Assembly: GCA_004369045.1 (NCBI GenBank)
Contig: ML213531.1
Coordinates: 56,763 to 115,775, forward strand
DNA from: Heliocybe sulcata
Taxonomy: Eukaryota; Basidiomycota; Agaricomycetes; Gloeophyllales; Gloeophyllaceae
DNA: 59,013 nucleotides
Direction: 5' to 3'
Shown here: positions 44,326-55,773 of the stretch, piece after piece
Layout of the letters: the number at the start of each line of letters is the position of its first letter
Numbering within the stretch: position 1 is the stretch's first letter
Notes under the pieces: generated by a model
Databases searched by the model: none
What the model was told of the DNA's origin: nothing
What the model saw: only the letters and a program-made list of their open reading frames with translations
Program-made: the position numbers and the translations under genes

Positions 44326-47300
44326 TCACCATTTAATGAAAACATCCAGAATCCGCTCCTGTTCTACCAAGCTTCTTCTGGCCTCCACCTCCAATCTCCG
44401 CTCCCCCTCCTCGTCCAAGACACCATCAAGGACGAAAGTATGTCCATCGTCGTCCACATCATCCAGCTGGTCAAGCGCAGCCTCCAGAACCTCTTTAGGG
44501 TATCGGAGGTGCATGATAGCCGCCTTTCCGTGAGAGTCATTGCTGTCCAAGTAAGAAGGCCGTCCCAGTTTGCACGGGTTCCACGAGCTCCCGTTCCATC
44601 TTAGCGTCGGTCCGCCCTCGAACCTGCAAGAGCCGACCATCAGCGACAAACCAGTCTATCATCTCGCACTGACCAAGTGGCAACGTCCACTTCACACTGA
44701 TTTCCGCCTCTAATTAGAGTCTCCTCCAGAGAGACAGCATTGATCAGAGTCACATCCGGTATAGCATCCGGGATGTGGATGCACCACGCGCTGCTCGAGT
44801 TGTACTCTGTACGTTTGCCGTCGTCCGTCCAGAACGGCGCCTTCATGTTGCAACGAACCCAAGAGCACAACGTGTGCTGCCTTATAAGTGAGAGTAGGGG
44901 TATCAGTACGGCATAAGATTATGCAGGCACAAAATACGCCAACGTACCACTCCGGAGGCGCCCAGTAAACATGAGGTGCGGTAGCTGCGCCCTTGGGCAG
45001 CCGACGTGCCGCCAACACGTACATGGCGGTCTTCCTGGTGTCACGCGACGTATACGACCAATCGTACACATGACTCTCCAGCACCTCGAAGTCATCGCTG
45101 ACCGAGACGGGCGCTGGCGAGCTCCTGGAGTCCAGGAATTGGCTATCCCCTTCATATAGTACAGAGGTGATGTACCGTTGCCTCCCAGCGTCATCTAGGT
45201 ACGCAACTATGGGGGAATAGTCTTCCAGCCTGACTGGCATGTCTTTGATCGGGACCCAGCGCAGAGAAGATACGTCCCCGATGAGTCGGTCTGCGCCTTC
45301 GAACATGCAGTTCCAGTCGAGCATCTTGATCAATGGTAAGAACAAATTATATTCTGGTAGTTCATGAGTGGACACGCTCACCAAACCATACTGTTCCGAG
45401 TGTCGAGCATCTCCTGTTATCTGGCTACGATCTGGAAAGCGCCAGACTGACACATCGCACATGCTCACCCACGAGCTATCATGTAGCGGAAGTGTGACAA
45501 TGCTTCGCAGATCGAATATGAAGGACAGGAGGTCGAGGCGATTGAGAATCCCCTCCCGCGATCTCTGGTCGTCTTTGTGGGTGCATGCCAGTCGTCCGCG
45601 GAGGACATCGAGCATCGCATCGCATACGTCCCGGTCCTTCTGGGTGACAATAGCCACGACGTCGGGCACCTTCGATGACCTATTGGTCGTTGGAAGAGTA
45701 TGAGCGTCATGAAGAAAGCTGAGCCATACCTCAGATGGAACTCTACCAGCCGAGACGCTAATTTCCCCAACCTCGCTAATCCGACCGCAGTAGGAAACGC
45801 CAGGACATAACTCTCGAAATCCCTCATTCCTCCATTCAGCGCAGACGATCGCCGCGCATTCCACTCGTGCATAAACCTCCCCAACAACTTAAACGAAGTG
45901 GCGTTTAGTTCCTCGAATATGGGAGGAGACGTTGCCTCGAGCAGTCGCAGGCGAGACACCGTATCAGGCAGGAGTTGTTCCTCGATCTCGAGGGATATCA
46001 TCCACGGAAGTTGGATGGGACGGAGTTGTAAACGGAGAGAGTGGCCGTCCGGATACTGTTCCCGATTCCGGCATATGAGATTCACTCCATACGACGCAGC
46101 TACAAATATTTATAGGGATCGAAAGCGTGGCAACGAAAACGAGGTGGGCACTTACATAGGGGCAGCCACAGCTTCTCGAATATCAACGGGCACGTGTTGA
46201 ATGCGGTGTACCCGGGTACGACTGCCTCGAAGAGTTCTTTGAGAAGGCGGACGCCGATGGTTTTATGAAAAGGATCGGACGAAAATACGACCACCTGCAG
46301 CCAATGCATAACTCGCGGGAAGGTGAAGGCTTCCATGAGGCGTGGTGGAGGAAGTGTGTTATGCCAGATCCTGATCCCTGTACCGAGGGTACGAAGGATG
46401 GGAGTGACTGCGAGGTGCGACACGTCCGTTTTGCTTTCTCAAATGAATCAGCTTCTTGAATAGGAAGGACAATGTAATGGTGTACGACCCACCCAATCAG
46501 ACTCTTCTCCAACAACACAGACATCTGGCCCAAGAGCATAGGCTGCATCTCCACACAGCCGAGGTAGCTGAAGCCATTGACGGACTGGCCTAACGTTCCC
46601 AGGCCTATGCTTCCCTCCATTTGAGCGTATTCCTTGATTAGCCCCATAACGTCGGCTTGAGCGGTGTGGACTAGGGCACTACGTGATCTCGTGAGTGGGT
46701 CGTGCGAGCATAGCTCCGCCAGGATATTCTGAAGGCGGTAGGTTGATCCGTCCCCTGACATGCCATACTGCAGTACTTGGAGTAAGGCAGACAGAGCCGT
46801 CACGTAGACGAGCTGTTCGTTTCGAGAATATGGACTTGCATGCCTGGACCAATCCTCAGCAATTATTGTACTGTGACTCGTGGATGCATCACAGACCTGA
46901 TGTATTTGATGATCCTATTGCACTCTTTCTCGACGGTCCTGAGAACATTCTGGAGAGTCGAAGAGTAGTAATATATGGTCAACGCGAGAGTGGCATCCAG
47001 AAGAGTAAGCAGGTCCCCCGGATGCTCCTGCAACCTTCGCAGGACATCACGGTGGAAATAGGAATTGCACCAGTCGAAGTTGCAGTGCTGATTATGACCT
47101 TCACTCTCACATGAGTAAATCCGTGAGCGAAGGAGGGCTTCTACTAGACGAGCCATTGCGGCATGGGGACCGAGACCCATCCGGGTACCGATGCTATCGC
47201 ACATACGCTCAATAGCCGCACCGGCAATGCCTATGAACTTGTCTAGGGTGCGACCAGGTCCTGGTAGGTCAGAGACAGTTGACGAACTGTCCGTTCCTGG

Positions 47301-47384
47301 GTGAACTGCATCAGCTGGTAGGATCGAAAGAACGTCCTCGTTGATGCGGTATGAGATATGGCGATCCTCCACGTGAAACGACAT
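44326..47384 (-). CDS. Hypothetical 888-residue protein, family not recognised
   Basis: Eight exons in phase: 47384-46897, 46843-46493, 46433-46156, 46099-45730, 45679-45382, 45324-44948, 44880-44674 and 44623-44326. The composition is that of a folded soluble protein, mostly helical in the first 500 residues, with no signal peptide, membrane segment or low-complexity tract. The N-terminal half includes a Cys/His patch (SEGHNQHCNFDWCNSYFHRD) that might bind metal. The C-terminal third has Trp-rich segments (YWAPPEW, SWVRCNMKAPFWTDD) and an acidic helical end. The consistent phases of seven introns argue strongly for a real, maintained gene. I cannot name a family or function. It starts 1.6 kb from the KDZ transposon. 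Confidence 0.75.
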
Positions 47385-49023
47385 TGAAGAGAATACAGAG
47401 TTGGTCAAGCGTTCCCGGGGGCAAGCTTAAGTCCGTGTGCTCCCAAACGGGCATACGGTACCAGCCTCATGCTGTGCTGCATGCACGATTGATGCGCTCG
47501 GTGCGCAATGGCTGTACTAACCCAGTCCACAGCGCTGCAGCTGCCAGTGCTTGGAGAAAATGCAACAGACCTGAGTAAGGCGGTTATTCTGCAGTGGCAG
47601 CAGCATAGCGAACGTGTCTGAACGTATGTCGCAGAGAGCAAACTGAGAGCAAATTAGCGGTGGCGTACGGTTCGACTACGGGAATTGCCGAGCGTATACA
47701 AGCCACAATAGCCTTGTGCGCCGACCGAAACGAGCATCATATTGGGAGAATGCTTATCCGATATGCTCTTTTTCTACTTCGCATGTAGCGGTCAGGGGAC
47801 GCGTACCTTGTCCTAGGTGCGAGGTGACCGGTGACCATTCACTCCAATTCCGCCGACAGCGTCTCGCTTTGGACCTTTCAGCTGGCGCAAGCTTTCTCGA
47901 GTACGACTCCGTGTCCATATCCACTACCAGCGACCCCATCGTTTCTCGTGACCCACCAGGACCTGGATGAGCAATCGGCATCGCCGTATCCTGTCTCGGG
48001 CATCGTATAGACGGAGAAATCATCTTACAGTGATGTTTGACAATGTCCAGTACGCTCAGCACCTTTCGCAGGCCACTGAGATCCGATATTGAGGTCGGCG
48101 CTTCGAGGTCCGACCTTTCAGCGTATCGACTGCTTCCAATATTCGCGGTCTGGACAGAACGCTCGACCAATTGGCGTCCATCCTTTCTATAAAAGTTAAT
48201 CCTATGTTCAGCCTTGCCGGAGAGCGTCTCTAATACTCCAGTTCGAGCACGAAGATAGTTCATCTCCAAAGTTGTGCGGCTGTAGGAAACTCGAACGCAG
48301 CTTCTGACGGGATTCAAGACTACGTTTTGCCCCGGATGCTTGGGTTAGCTTACTGGAGCGTTCCTCAGTGTATGCACCCAGCTATTCCCACTGGCGTTGT
48401 ACGTATCGTATCATCAGATTCGCTTCATTCGCTGCTGCCTTAAAGTTTTGCTTTAAAGTGACACCGACGTCGGGAATCTTTCAGAGATGCACGTCACCCT
48501 AGCCACCACCGAGTGCCGCATTCCATCTTGGCCGCCCATGCGTGGGTAGCAGGAGCCTGGTTCCGTGTACTTAGCGCAATCATTCAACAGTAACGCTTGA
48601 TCGCACGGGGCGAGCAGCCTATCTTGTACATGCTGCACCAGCTATATAGCAACTTGGATCACGGCACATCCGAGGAGCCCGACGTAAGCTGACAGGTATT
48701 AATACTCCGAGCGCTTCGTACATTCGTGCATCCCGGCGACAAGTAAGTACCACTATGACTTGTGGAAGTGGGCCACTGCTATGCATGGCATGATACGAGT
48801 CCTGAGCTTGAGACTTTCTGAGATTATTTAGGCACATTTCACTCAAATATGTTGTACAGCGGTAAAGATGCAGTGCATTCCACAGTAGTGTACAAGCAGT
48901 TGATATAGTATCTATATACATGAGGAGCACTGTTCAATTTAATCAATCTTCCGGTTCATTTTTGTGGTCAAAACCTGTTCTGCAATTCTTCAATGCTTCC
49001 ATAATCATGAATACACTGCCCAG
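47385..49023. other. Intergenic, no gene recognised
   Basis: A 187-codon minus-strand frame (48317-47754) has moderate composition (MNYLRARTGVLETLSGKAE and onward) but no motif or intron support, so it is not called. The region ends at the KDZ target site. Confidence 0.35.
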
Positions 49024-49031
49024 CTAATTAC

Positions 49032-49315
49032 CACCTAGACGTCCCACACTACAAGCCATATAAGGCTGGGTCATGCAACTCCTGGTAGAGCCTAGCGAGG
49101 CTCATACCTGTATTCCACTAATACCGGCAGTGCTACCGGGGCTTGGGCAGGACTTGTAGAGTTGCTGTAGGGTAGTATATGACGTCTATCTACACTTTCC
49201 CTTGCCCGCTGCCGAGAGTGTTGTGATGGCGCCCTCGGAACGTTCCGATACCAGATCGGGCATAGGAATGCGCCCAAGAATCACGCCGGCGCGCCTCTCA
49301 CGTGGATGGAAGCTC
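49032..49315 (+). repeat. Left terminal inverted repeat of the KDZ element
   Basis: 284 bp, reverse complement of 57910-58193 with a handful of substitutions and no gaps. Confidence 0.93.
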
Positions 49316-49412
49316 GTTCAACAAGGTACCGCCACTCGCCTAGCGGCTCCCTCGTCCGTCGACGCTCGACGCCTCACCCCATCGCTGCTCTCTCGCTCGT
49401 CACCCTGTCGAC

Positions 49413-52400
49413 ATGCAGCGCAGCCGTGGGATTTCCAAGAAATCTACTCGTCTCCGCTTCACGACGACCGGCACTTTTCAGACCGAAGTCCACACTGCGG
49501 CCAAGCAGGATGTTCGGAAAAGACAGGCTGCGGAGCACAGGGCTGCTGCCATCAAAGGTATGTCATTGCAAAGCCATCTAGTTCAGTCTTTTTCACTCTT
49601 TTACACAGCTATGTCTTCGGAAGACCGGTCATTGGTGGCCCAGATGGACGCTGAACATCCCACCGCCGAGCATCAAGATTTATTCGACAGCGCCTATAAC
49701 ACCATACCGCCCGGTGAAGAGGGCTTCGATTTCAGCCATGCAGGAGGGGAGCATGAAGTCTTCGAGGAGTTCCTCAATAAACTGACTGGGACGTGAGTAC
49801 GCGGTTTCCATTCTTGTTTGCATGGCAATGACCGTCAGCAGGAAGTACCACAACCACCGTGATCGGCACAACCGCGTGGAGCTCCGCAACATACAGTGGG
49901 CGGAACAGTACAAGGACCTTGTGGATGCTTATCTCGTATATGGGCTACATGAGCAGGATGGCCTTGTACCAGAGGGTATGGCTGAGGAGGGGGAGGGCAG
50001 GGAGTTCGCAATCGAGGTAGTAGATATATTTGGTGAGTGACTGTGTTCAGGCTGGTTTGTATCTTCTGAACCTGCTCAGGGCGGAAGACTCGATCCTTCA
50101 CCCCTTCCGCGGCTGAAGTCCACCACAATGCCACTCTGATCCGCCACGGCTTCATCGGTGCATCTCCCATTCGTCCCAGTGTTGCTATATCAATACGGAC
50201 GCTTGCTGTCTATCGGCAGACCCATCGTGCATGTCCTCAGCTCAGTGTTCAAGCTGAGGTCCGGAAGCTTTGCCATCTGCATAAGGTCTGTATGACATTG
50301 CGACGTGAGCACACTTCCCTGCTAATACCTTATTCAGGTCCCGTACCGCCGATACCTTTGTGAGCAGTTCACGATAGCGTACGATGTCTACTTGGAAATC
50401 CTCAACAGGGTTGACGCTCGCATCTGGTCCGCAATGAACCAGGATGGCCCGAACGACCAGCTTCTCCGACTTTGCCCGGCCTGTACATACAAGCTCCGCG
50501 ATGAGGCACCCTTGCCATTCTCACTTCACTGTGAGATGGATGGAAATAATTCTTTGAAACGGATAGATGCTGTGGTCCGAGAACGGTGTGAGCATATGGA
50601 CACCCGCCAGCCCAGAGGGCCATTCTGGGTTAGTCAGGAGGAGGTGGACTGTTTTAAGGACGAAGTGAAGGTATGCTGTTAGTTGCATTTCACTCATGCT
50701 TCTGATGATAGATACTTCTCTAGCACAGTCCTGGTAACTGCAAGGATGCCGCCGAAGATGACTCAGCAGATCAAGATGCGGAGGATGACTGGCAAGATGA
50801 GCCTGGCTCCGGCGAAAGGTGGCGGAATGCCGGTCCAGAGCAATGAAAGCACATGTTTGCGCTCTTCAAGGAGTCCGGCATTTTCGTCATGGCGTGCTGC
50901 CATGGCACAGTCCTTCTCACTTGTGACATGATCCATAGTGGTGAACTGTGCGTCGAAGTCATGTCTTCTCACTGGAATTCAGATCTGATCTTGTCTTTAC
51001 ATTCTCTAGTGCGAAGTATGGCTTGGCGGTGGTAGACAAGGCTATGGACGTGTTCGGAGAGAAGCTGATGATCGGATATGACATCGGCTGTGCTTTTGAA
51101 GGCACTGTGGGTCGAAGCAGCCTGGCACTGAAGGCAAAGGAGCGGGGTATTCAGTTTGTGGTCGGTGCATTTCATGGGCATGCCCACAATCGAGGGTGTC
51201 AGCTTCGCTGGCACCCGCTGTATGTAACGGGTGCTGGGCGCACTGACTTTGAAGGGTGCGAGCATGTATTCTCATCCTCCAATGCAATTGCATCCAGAAC
51301 GCGGCACGCATCCCGGTTTCATCGCCACCAGGCAATCGACGAGCATTACATGTTTTGGAATGACGACAAGTACTCTCTTCTCTGTGAGTTCTTTACTATC
51401 TCCTTTCAAGAGGTTGACTGACTTTGTAACAGCTAACTACATCGTCAACCACTATCACGAAGCAATGCGTATCATCAGCACACATCCCGCGGAAATCAGA
51501 CAGGTACTGACCGGGCTCGGCTTGACCGAGTCGGATTGCCACGTATTCGTCCAGCAGGAGAGGCAGTACCTCCAGGGCCTGAAGAAGGAGCCCCCCGAAG
51601 AGTCCCTACAGTTCATGTACCTCGAGGCCCTCCAGGATCTTGACGAGAAGCGGTACACCCCATTTTGTCCTGTCTTGTTTGTGTCCGCTAACCAACCTAT
51701 CTCAGAGAGGCCCTCGAGAAAGCACGGGGACATCAGAAGTACCTCACGATGACTCCTGCCCTCCCAAACCTCCACAAATCACTGGTTAATGCCAGTCGCG
51801 ATATTAGAACCGGCCAGACCAAGTACATCAACACCGAGACGACTGCAGCCCAGCTCGAGAGTGCCTTGCAGATTCATGTACGGTGGACGCCTGATACGCC
51901 AGAGTACCAAGCTGTTCAAGCCCAGCTTCGTGAGTGTAAGTACAAGAATGCGCTCGACGAACTTGAGCGGCTCGTAGTGCAACATCTCTTTGAACTTTCG
52001 AAGCTGAATATGTCAGGCACAGGTACTATGTATTGTCGCTTTTTGATGCTATGTTAACTAATGAACGTCAAGGCTACAAGTTGTGGCAACAGATCACCAA
52101 AGCTCTGCAACGGTGAAAGGCACGAACACACGACGAAACCCGCACAGACCTAAAGGGGAACAACAACCACAAAGCATAGCACCAATCCCTTGGTGCTAGA
52201 TGGCTGCGAGGTCAGGGGCGACGAAGGGTATAGTAAACGTTCGGAGGGAGTCAATGGTAAGGATAGGGCCGAGACCGCCAACCACAGTGCGACGTATACT
52301 CTAACAAAAAATGCGATCAAAGCTAAAAATAGAATGCGATCAAAACGCGACGGCGCGCGACGTCGCGCACTCTAGAAGCGGAATACGCGCGCTAACTAAA

Positions 52401-53870
52401 AATAGATGTAGACGCTAAAAATAGAACAACGCGAAATCGAGAAACTCTGGTGTCTGGCGGGACACAGACAGCAGCAGCGATGGAAATCGGGAACAGCAGC
52501 GCAGCGACGAGAGACAGCAGATAGTGGATGCAGTAAGCTCAGAGAGATAAGAGACGCAGAGTTTAGAGGGGAACAGTAGGATTGCGCAGGGAGGTAGTCA
52601 GCTAACCTAACCTAAGGCCGAAGCTAACCTAACCTAGGGTACAGTGTCGGGAAGTCCGACTTAAGTATACTACAGAGAAAATCAAATAAATCGAGTACCA
52701 TATGCTAACAAACTGAAACTACTCCTGAAAATGATCCATCACAGACTTCAGACAAGGGGAACAATCTCCGTACACTACAGTGACCATGTGCAAAGGTGGG
52801 CGCATACCAAAAAGAGCGTGGGAACGCGCACAGCGCCGCATCAAAAAGCGCTGATGGGCCGTGTGGAGGCCGCGCCGGTGCCCGCAAGGCACGCACAGCC
52901 TCGGAATTGACTCGAAACTTGATGGATAGCACATGCAAAGGCACCGCCGAGGCAGCGCAGCACCGCCGTGCAACACCGCCGCTGTCGGGAGGGTATTGCC
53001 ACACCGCCGTGATGGCTGGGATGAGCACGCGCACTTACGTAAAGCAGTGGAGCGGTTGTCGAATGAGATCGGAGAGTCGTCGGGAATTGCCGGAAATAGT
53101 GAAAAGTCCATAGAAACTCGAGTTTTGCTCGTAGCGCGACGCCGCGGATACGCTCACTCTCGCACAGAGCGTGGGAATCTGCGCAAATAGCCCGAAAATG
53201 CGTTTTCGGAGACCAGAACCACGTAGAGGCATATCAACGGCGTTCTACGGCCATCCAGAATGCCTTAAAAAAGTACAATGCCTTGGCTCGTAGCCACTCT
53301 CCCCCCCGACCGCAGCTATCATGGAATGAGATTGTCGAGTATACATTTCTCGGTGAGTTTGAGTTGCTTTGACACTCACGTAGCGATATCCGGGATGCCA
53401 GCTGGGCCCAACCGACTGAGTGCGAGGTTATGGTCAAGCTTCTGCAGCTTGAACGCGCGCGAGAAGAAATACAGCGCTTGGACATTGAAGTCCATCATCT
53501 TCGCACCTTCGTACAAGATGAGACAAGTGCAACATCGGTGTGTCTTGCAGAACTCGACAAGACAGATGCAGGGCTTGCAGCAGAGGTGCGCAAGCGATGG
53601 GAGCTCCGAAAATCAGTCAATCTCTTGCACCTCGCCCGCCTTGACCGCCTCAGCATGATCCCCGGCTCCTCCGCACCCAGAGATGCAGGGGTTCGCATTG
53701 GCGTCAGCCCTATGGCAGACATTGGCACATCGACTTCAAGCCCTCAAGGCGATGGCATAGTCGAAGAAGTCCTCGATGGGGAAGGTGAAGCATTGGATGC
53801 GGGAGCGGATGATGAGATGCTGCATGACTTGGAGTGTATGACTACGTTTGTCGAGGGTATCCTAGACTAA
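49413..53870 (+). pseudogene. KDZ-family transposase, disrupted
   Basis: Ten exons: 49413-49557, 49609-49792, 49839-50032, 50080-50285, 50338-50670, 50724-50947, 51010-51383, 51433-51652, 51706-52022 and 52073-52113 continuing at 53241-53870. Phases agree throughout (about 955 codons). KDZ landmarks: RKYHNHRDRHNRVELR, CPAC, HCEMDGNNSLKRI, the acidic-patch helix, GYDIGCAFEGT, FHGHAHNRGCQLRWHPLY and TDFEGCEHVFS, then a coiled-coil tail (LERAREEIQRLDIEV). These transposases use an RNase-H-like acidic core. Two lesions break it: an LTR-like insertion at 52114-53235 with duplicated AACGG, and a TGA at 53370-53372 where the family has Arg (CGA). It should not make full-length enzyme. Confidence 0.9.
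52114..53235. mobile_element. LTR-like insertion (solo LTR or small LTR element) inside the transposase
   Basis: Removing the segment rejoins LWQQITKALQR to RSTAIQNALKKYN in frame. AACGG is repeated on both sides (52109-52113, 53236-53240). The insert starts TG and ends CA if the last A is counted, as LTRs do. It contains no credible coding frame, a GCACCAA/TTGGTGC hairpin near 52180, and a tandem pair of AGCTAACCTAACCTA at 52600-52638. Confidence 0.75.
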
Positions 53871-54161
53871 CAGATGGCGATTACTTTGCATGTACCTTGT
53901 TTATGCCAATTACATGTTTCTCTGGATTTATGAGACGGTGTCATCCCCATGCAGATCAAGAAAATAGGAAAGTCATTGCAAGTAACCAAATGAATGTATA
54001 AAGAACCAGATCCTTGATTAATGGTACATGAATGATGCTCGACACTCGAAAGATGCATTTCGGAGGGTGATGGAATGCAGTGGCGGGACACAGACTAAAC
54101 AAGAAACTCAACTCGCGCGCATCCTTGCCACTGCCTCGATCACCTCTATCCACTGTCCCTC

Positions 54162-55617
54162 ATGTCCAACCCTCCATATCGATTGCCTTACACCATCTCA
54201 ACCGATGCAAAGGCAGCGTTGAGAGCAATCAGTCGCCATGGCCTTCATGCAGATTCGAAGCATTTGATGCTGGCCAGCAAAAATGGCTTGCATCGGAACC
54301 ATTTCGGGTTGACAGAAGCTGCGCGGGCAGGGGACGAAGAAAGGAAGCAGGGGTTCGACGAGCAGAAGAAAATGCTGCAGGACATTTTTGATGCTGTGAG
54401 TCGCTCAATCATTTGCCAATGAACGTGGTCTTGATGTTGCACAGATTGTCGCACTAGACCGTGCAGATGGGGGCGTCACAGTGTGCCTCCGCATTCCGGG
54501 TACTCTACCAAAGCCAGGAGGTTATTCGATTGAAGATCTATGCATTGATGCATGCATTACACCACGAGAAGTCCATGAACCTGTTGCAAGGAATGGCGGG
54601 CACGCCGAGTTCGGTCAGGCTATGTCGCAGATAGCAGGCATATTCGCAACTATGGCATTTTCGCACCTGCACCGTGTCGAGGAACACCATGTGAATGCGG
54701 GCATTCCCATGCTGTTGTATGGTTATCATGGCGAACGATCCGCGAGGCCACCAAAAGGCTTACCAGCACCGACTGATATCCCACCACCTTATACGAACGG
54801 TTCCGGCTGGTATCAATTCAAGAACGCGTTCCTCGAGCGTGCCTTGTCCACCCTGGAATCTGACAAGGTGCTTGAGCTTCCATTGACTGCTGATGATTCG
54901 AGAGTCTTCCAGGAAGCAGACAGACTCGAGCAGGCTTATATAGAGAGGGATAGAGTCGGGAAGAACAGGCTCGAGGTGGGGAGTATGCGCGCAGGCAGCA
55001 AGGTGGGAATCAGTGCGCTGGAGCTGCACAACTCGACCATGGCCACGCAGGGGACCCACAAGGACAAACTTGGCACCCCATCAACTGTGGTTCAGGCTTC
55101 CAGCAAGTCTCGTTCGCCAACACCATCACGCTCTGGTGGACTATCTGTGCTGCAACCCGTCACCAGTCCCTCTCGTGCTTCTCTGCATTACTCCTGGGAT
55201 GGTGTCGACTCTTTGCACTCTACCGACAAGCTCTCTTCCATCATCACCAGCATCGGGCCCCGTTCTGATGCGCTCATCGATGAGAAAGGGCTCGACGATA
55301 CCATCCTGGTATTCCTCGAGAAACTCGTGAAGACCACCCACCGCTCTTGGTGGGAGATTGCATTACAAGAAGAAGGCTTTGACCTCGAGCTCTCAAATGA
55401 GCTTGCGCAGGTGCTGGAGCAGGATATGAGTTCTGCTGGGTCGAAGGTATGTAAATACTGCTTGGATTTTATATCTTATCTTCTAACTATGGATGCGCAA
55501 TTTAGGGACATCGGGGAAGTAGCCGTAGAGTCTTGCAGTATGTTTTCTGTTGCATTATCACATCTCTCGTCACAGTGTACTTGCTTTCGTTTGTCTGATT
55601 GAATCAGGCCTATATAA
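54162..55617 (+). CDS. KDZ-element accessory ORF2, function unknown, intact
   Basis: Exons 54162-54395, 54445-55446, 55506-55537 and 55608-55617 join in phase to 425 residues, the last exon coding only four codons including the stop. The N-terminal 80 residues (SRHGLHADSKHLMLASKNGL and the charged helix after it) and the core (LDRADGGVTVCLRIPG, FGQAMSQIAGIFATMAFSHL) look folded; residues 215-285 are Ser/Thr/Pro-rich, and the C-terminus is helical (WWEIALQEEGFDLELSNE). No catalytic motif recognised. It lies between transposase and ORF3 within the inverted repeats, in the same orientation, so it is cargo or an accessory transposition protein. It is the only one of the three without a visible lesion. 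Confidence 0.7.
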
Positions 55618-55773
55618 CTATGGCTGTTAGCTTCATATGATACCCATTACTCGCCTCCAATGGGGCAACTGGCTAAGGCACGTGACTTTGTTGACAGCGG
55701 GATTGGGCGTTGCCGCCGTTGAGAGGGACACCAACACTCAACGCTCAGCCTCATTCTTGCTTTCCCTATAGCA

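Noticed and set aside
53325-53402. Possible intron in the transposase C-terminus
   Set aside because: Splicing GTGAGT to CCAG would remove sequence that matches the family (GEFELL, then SDIRDASWAQPTE); reading through with one TGA is the better explanation.
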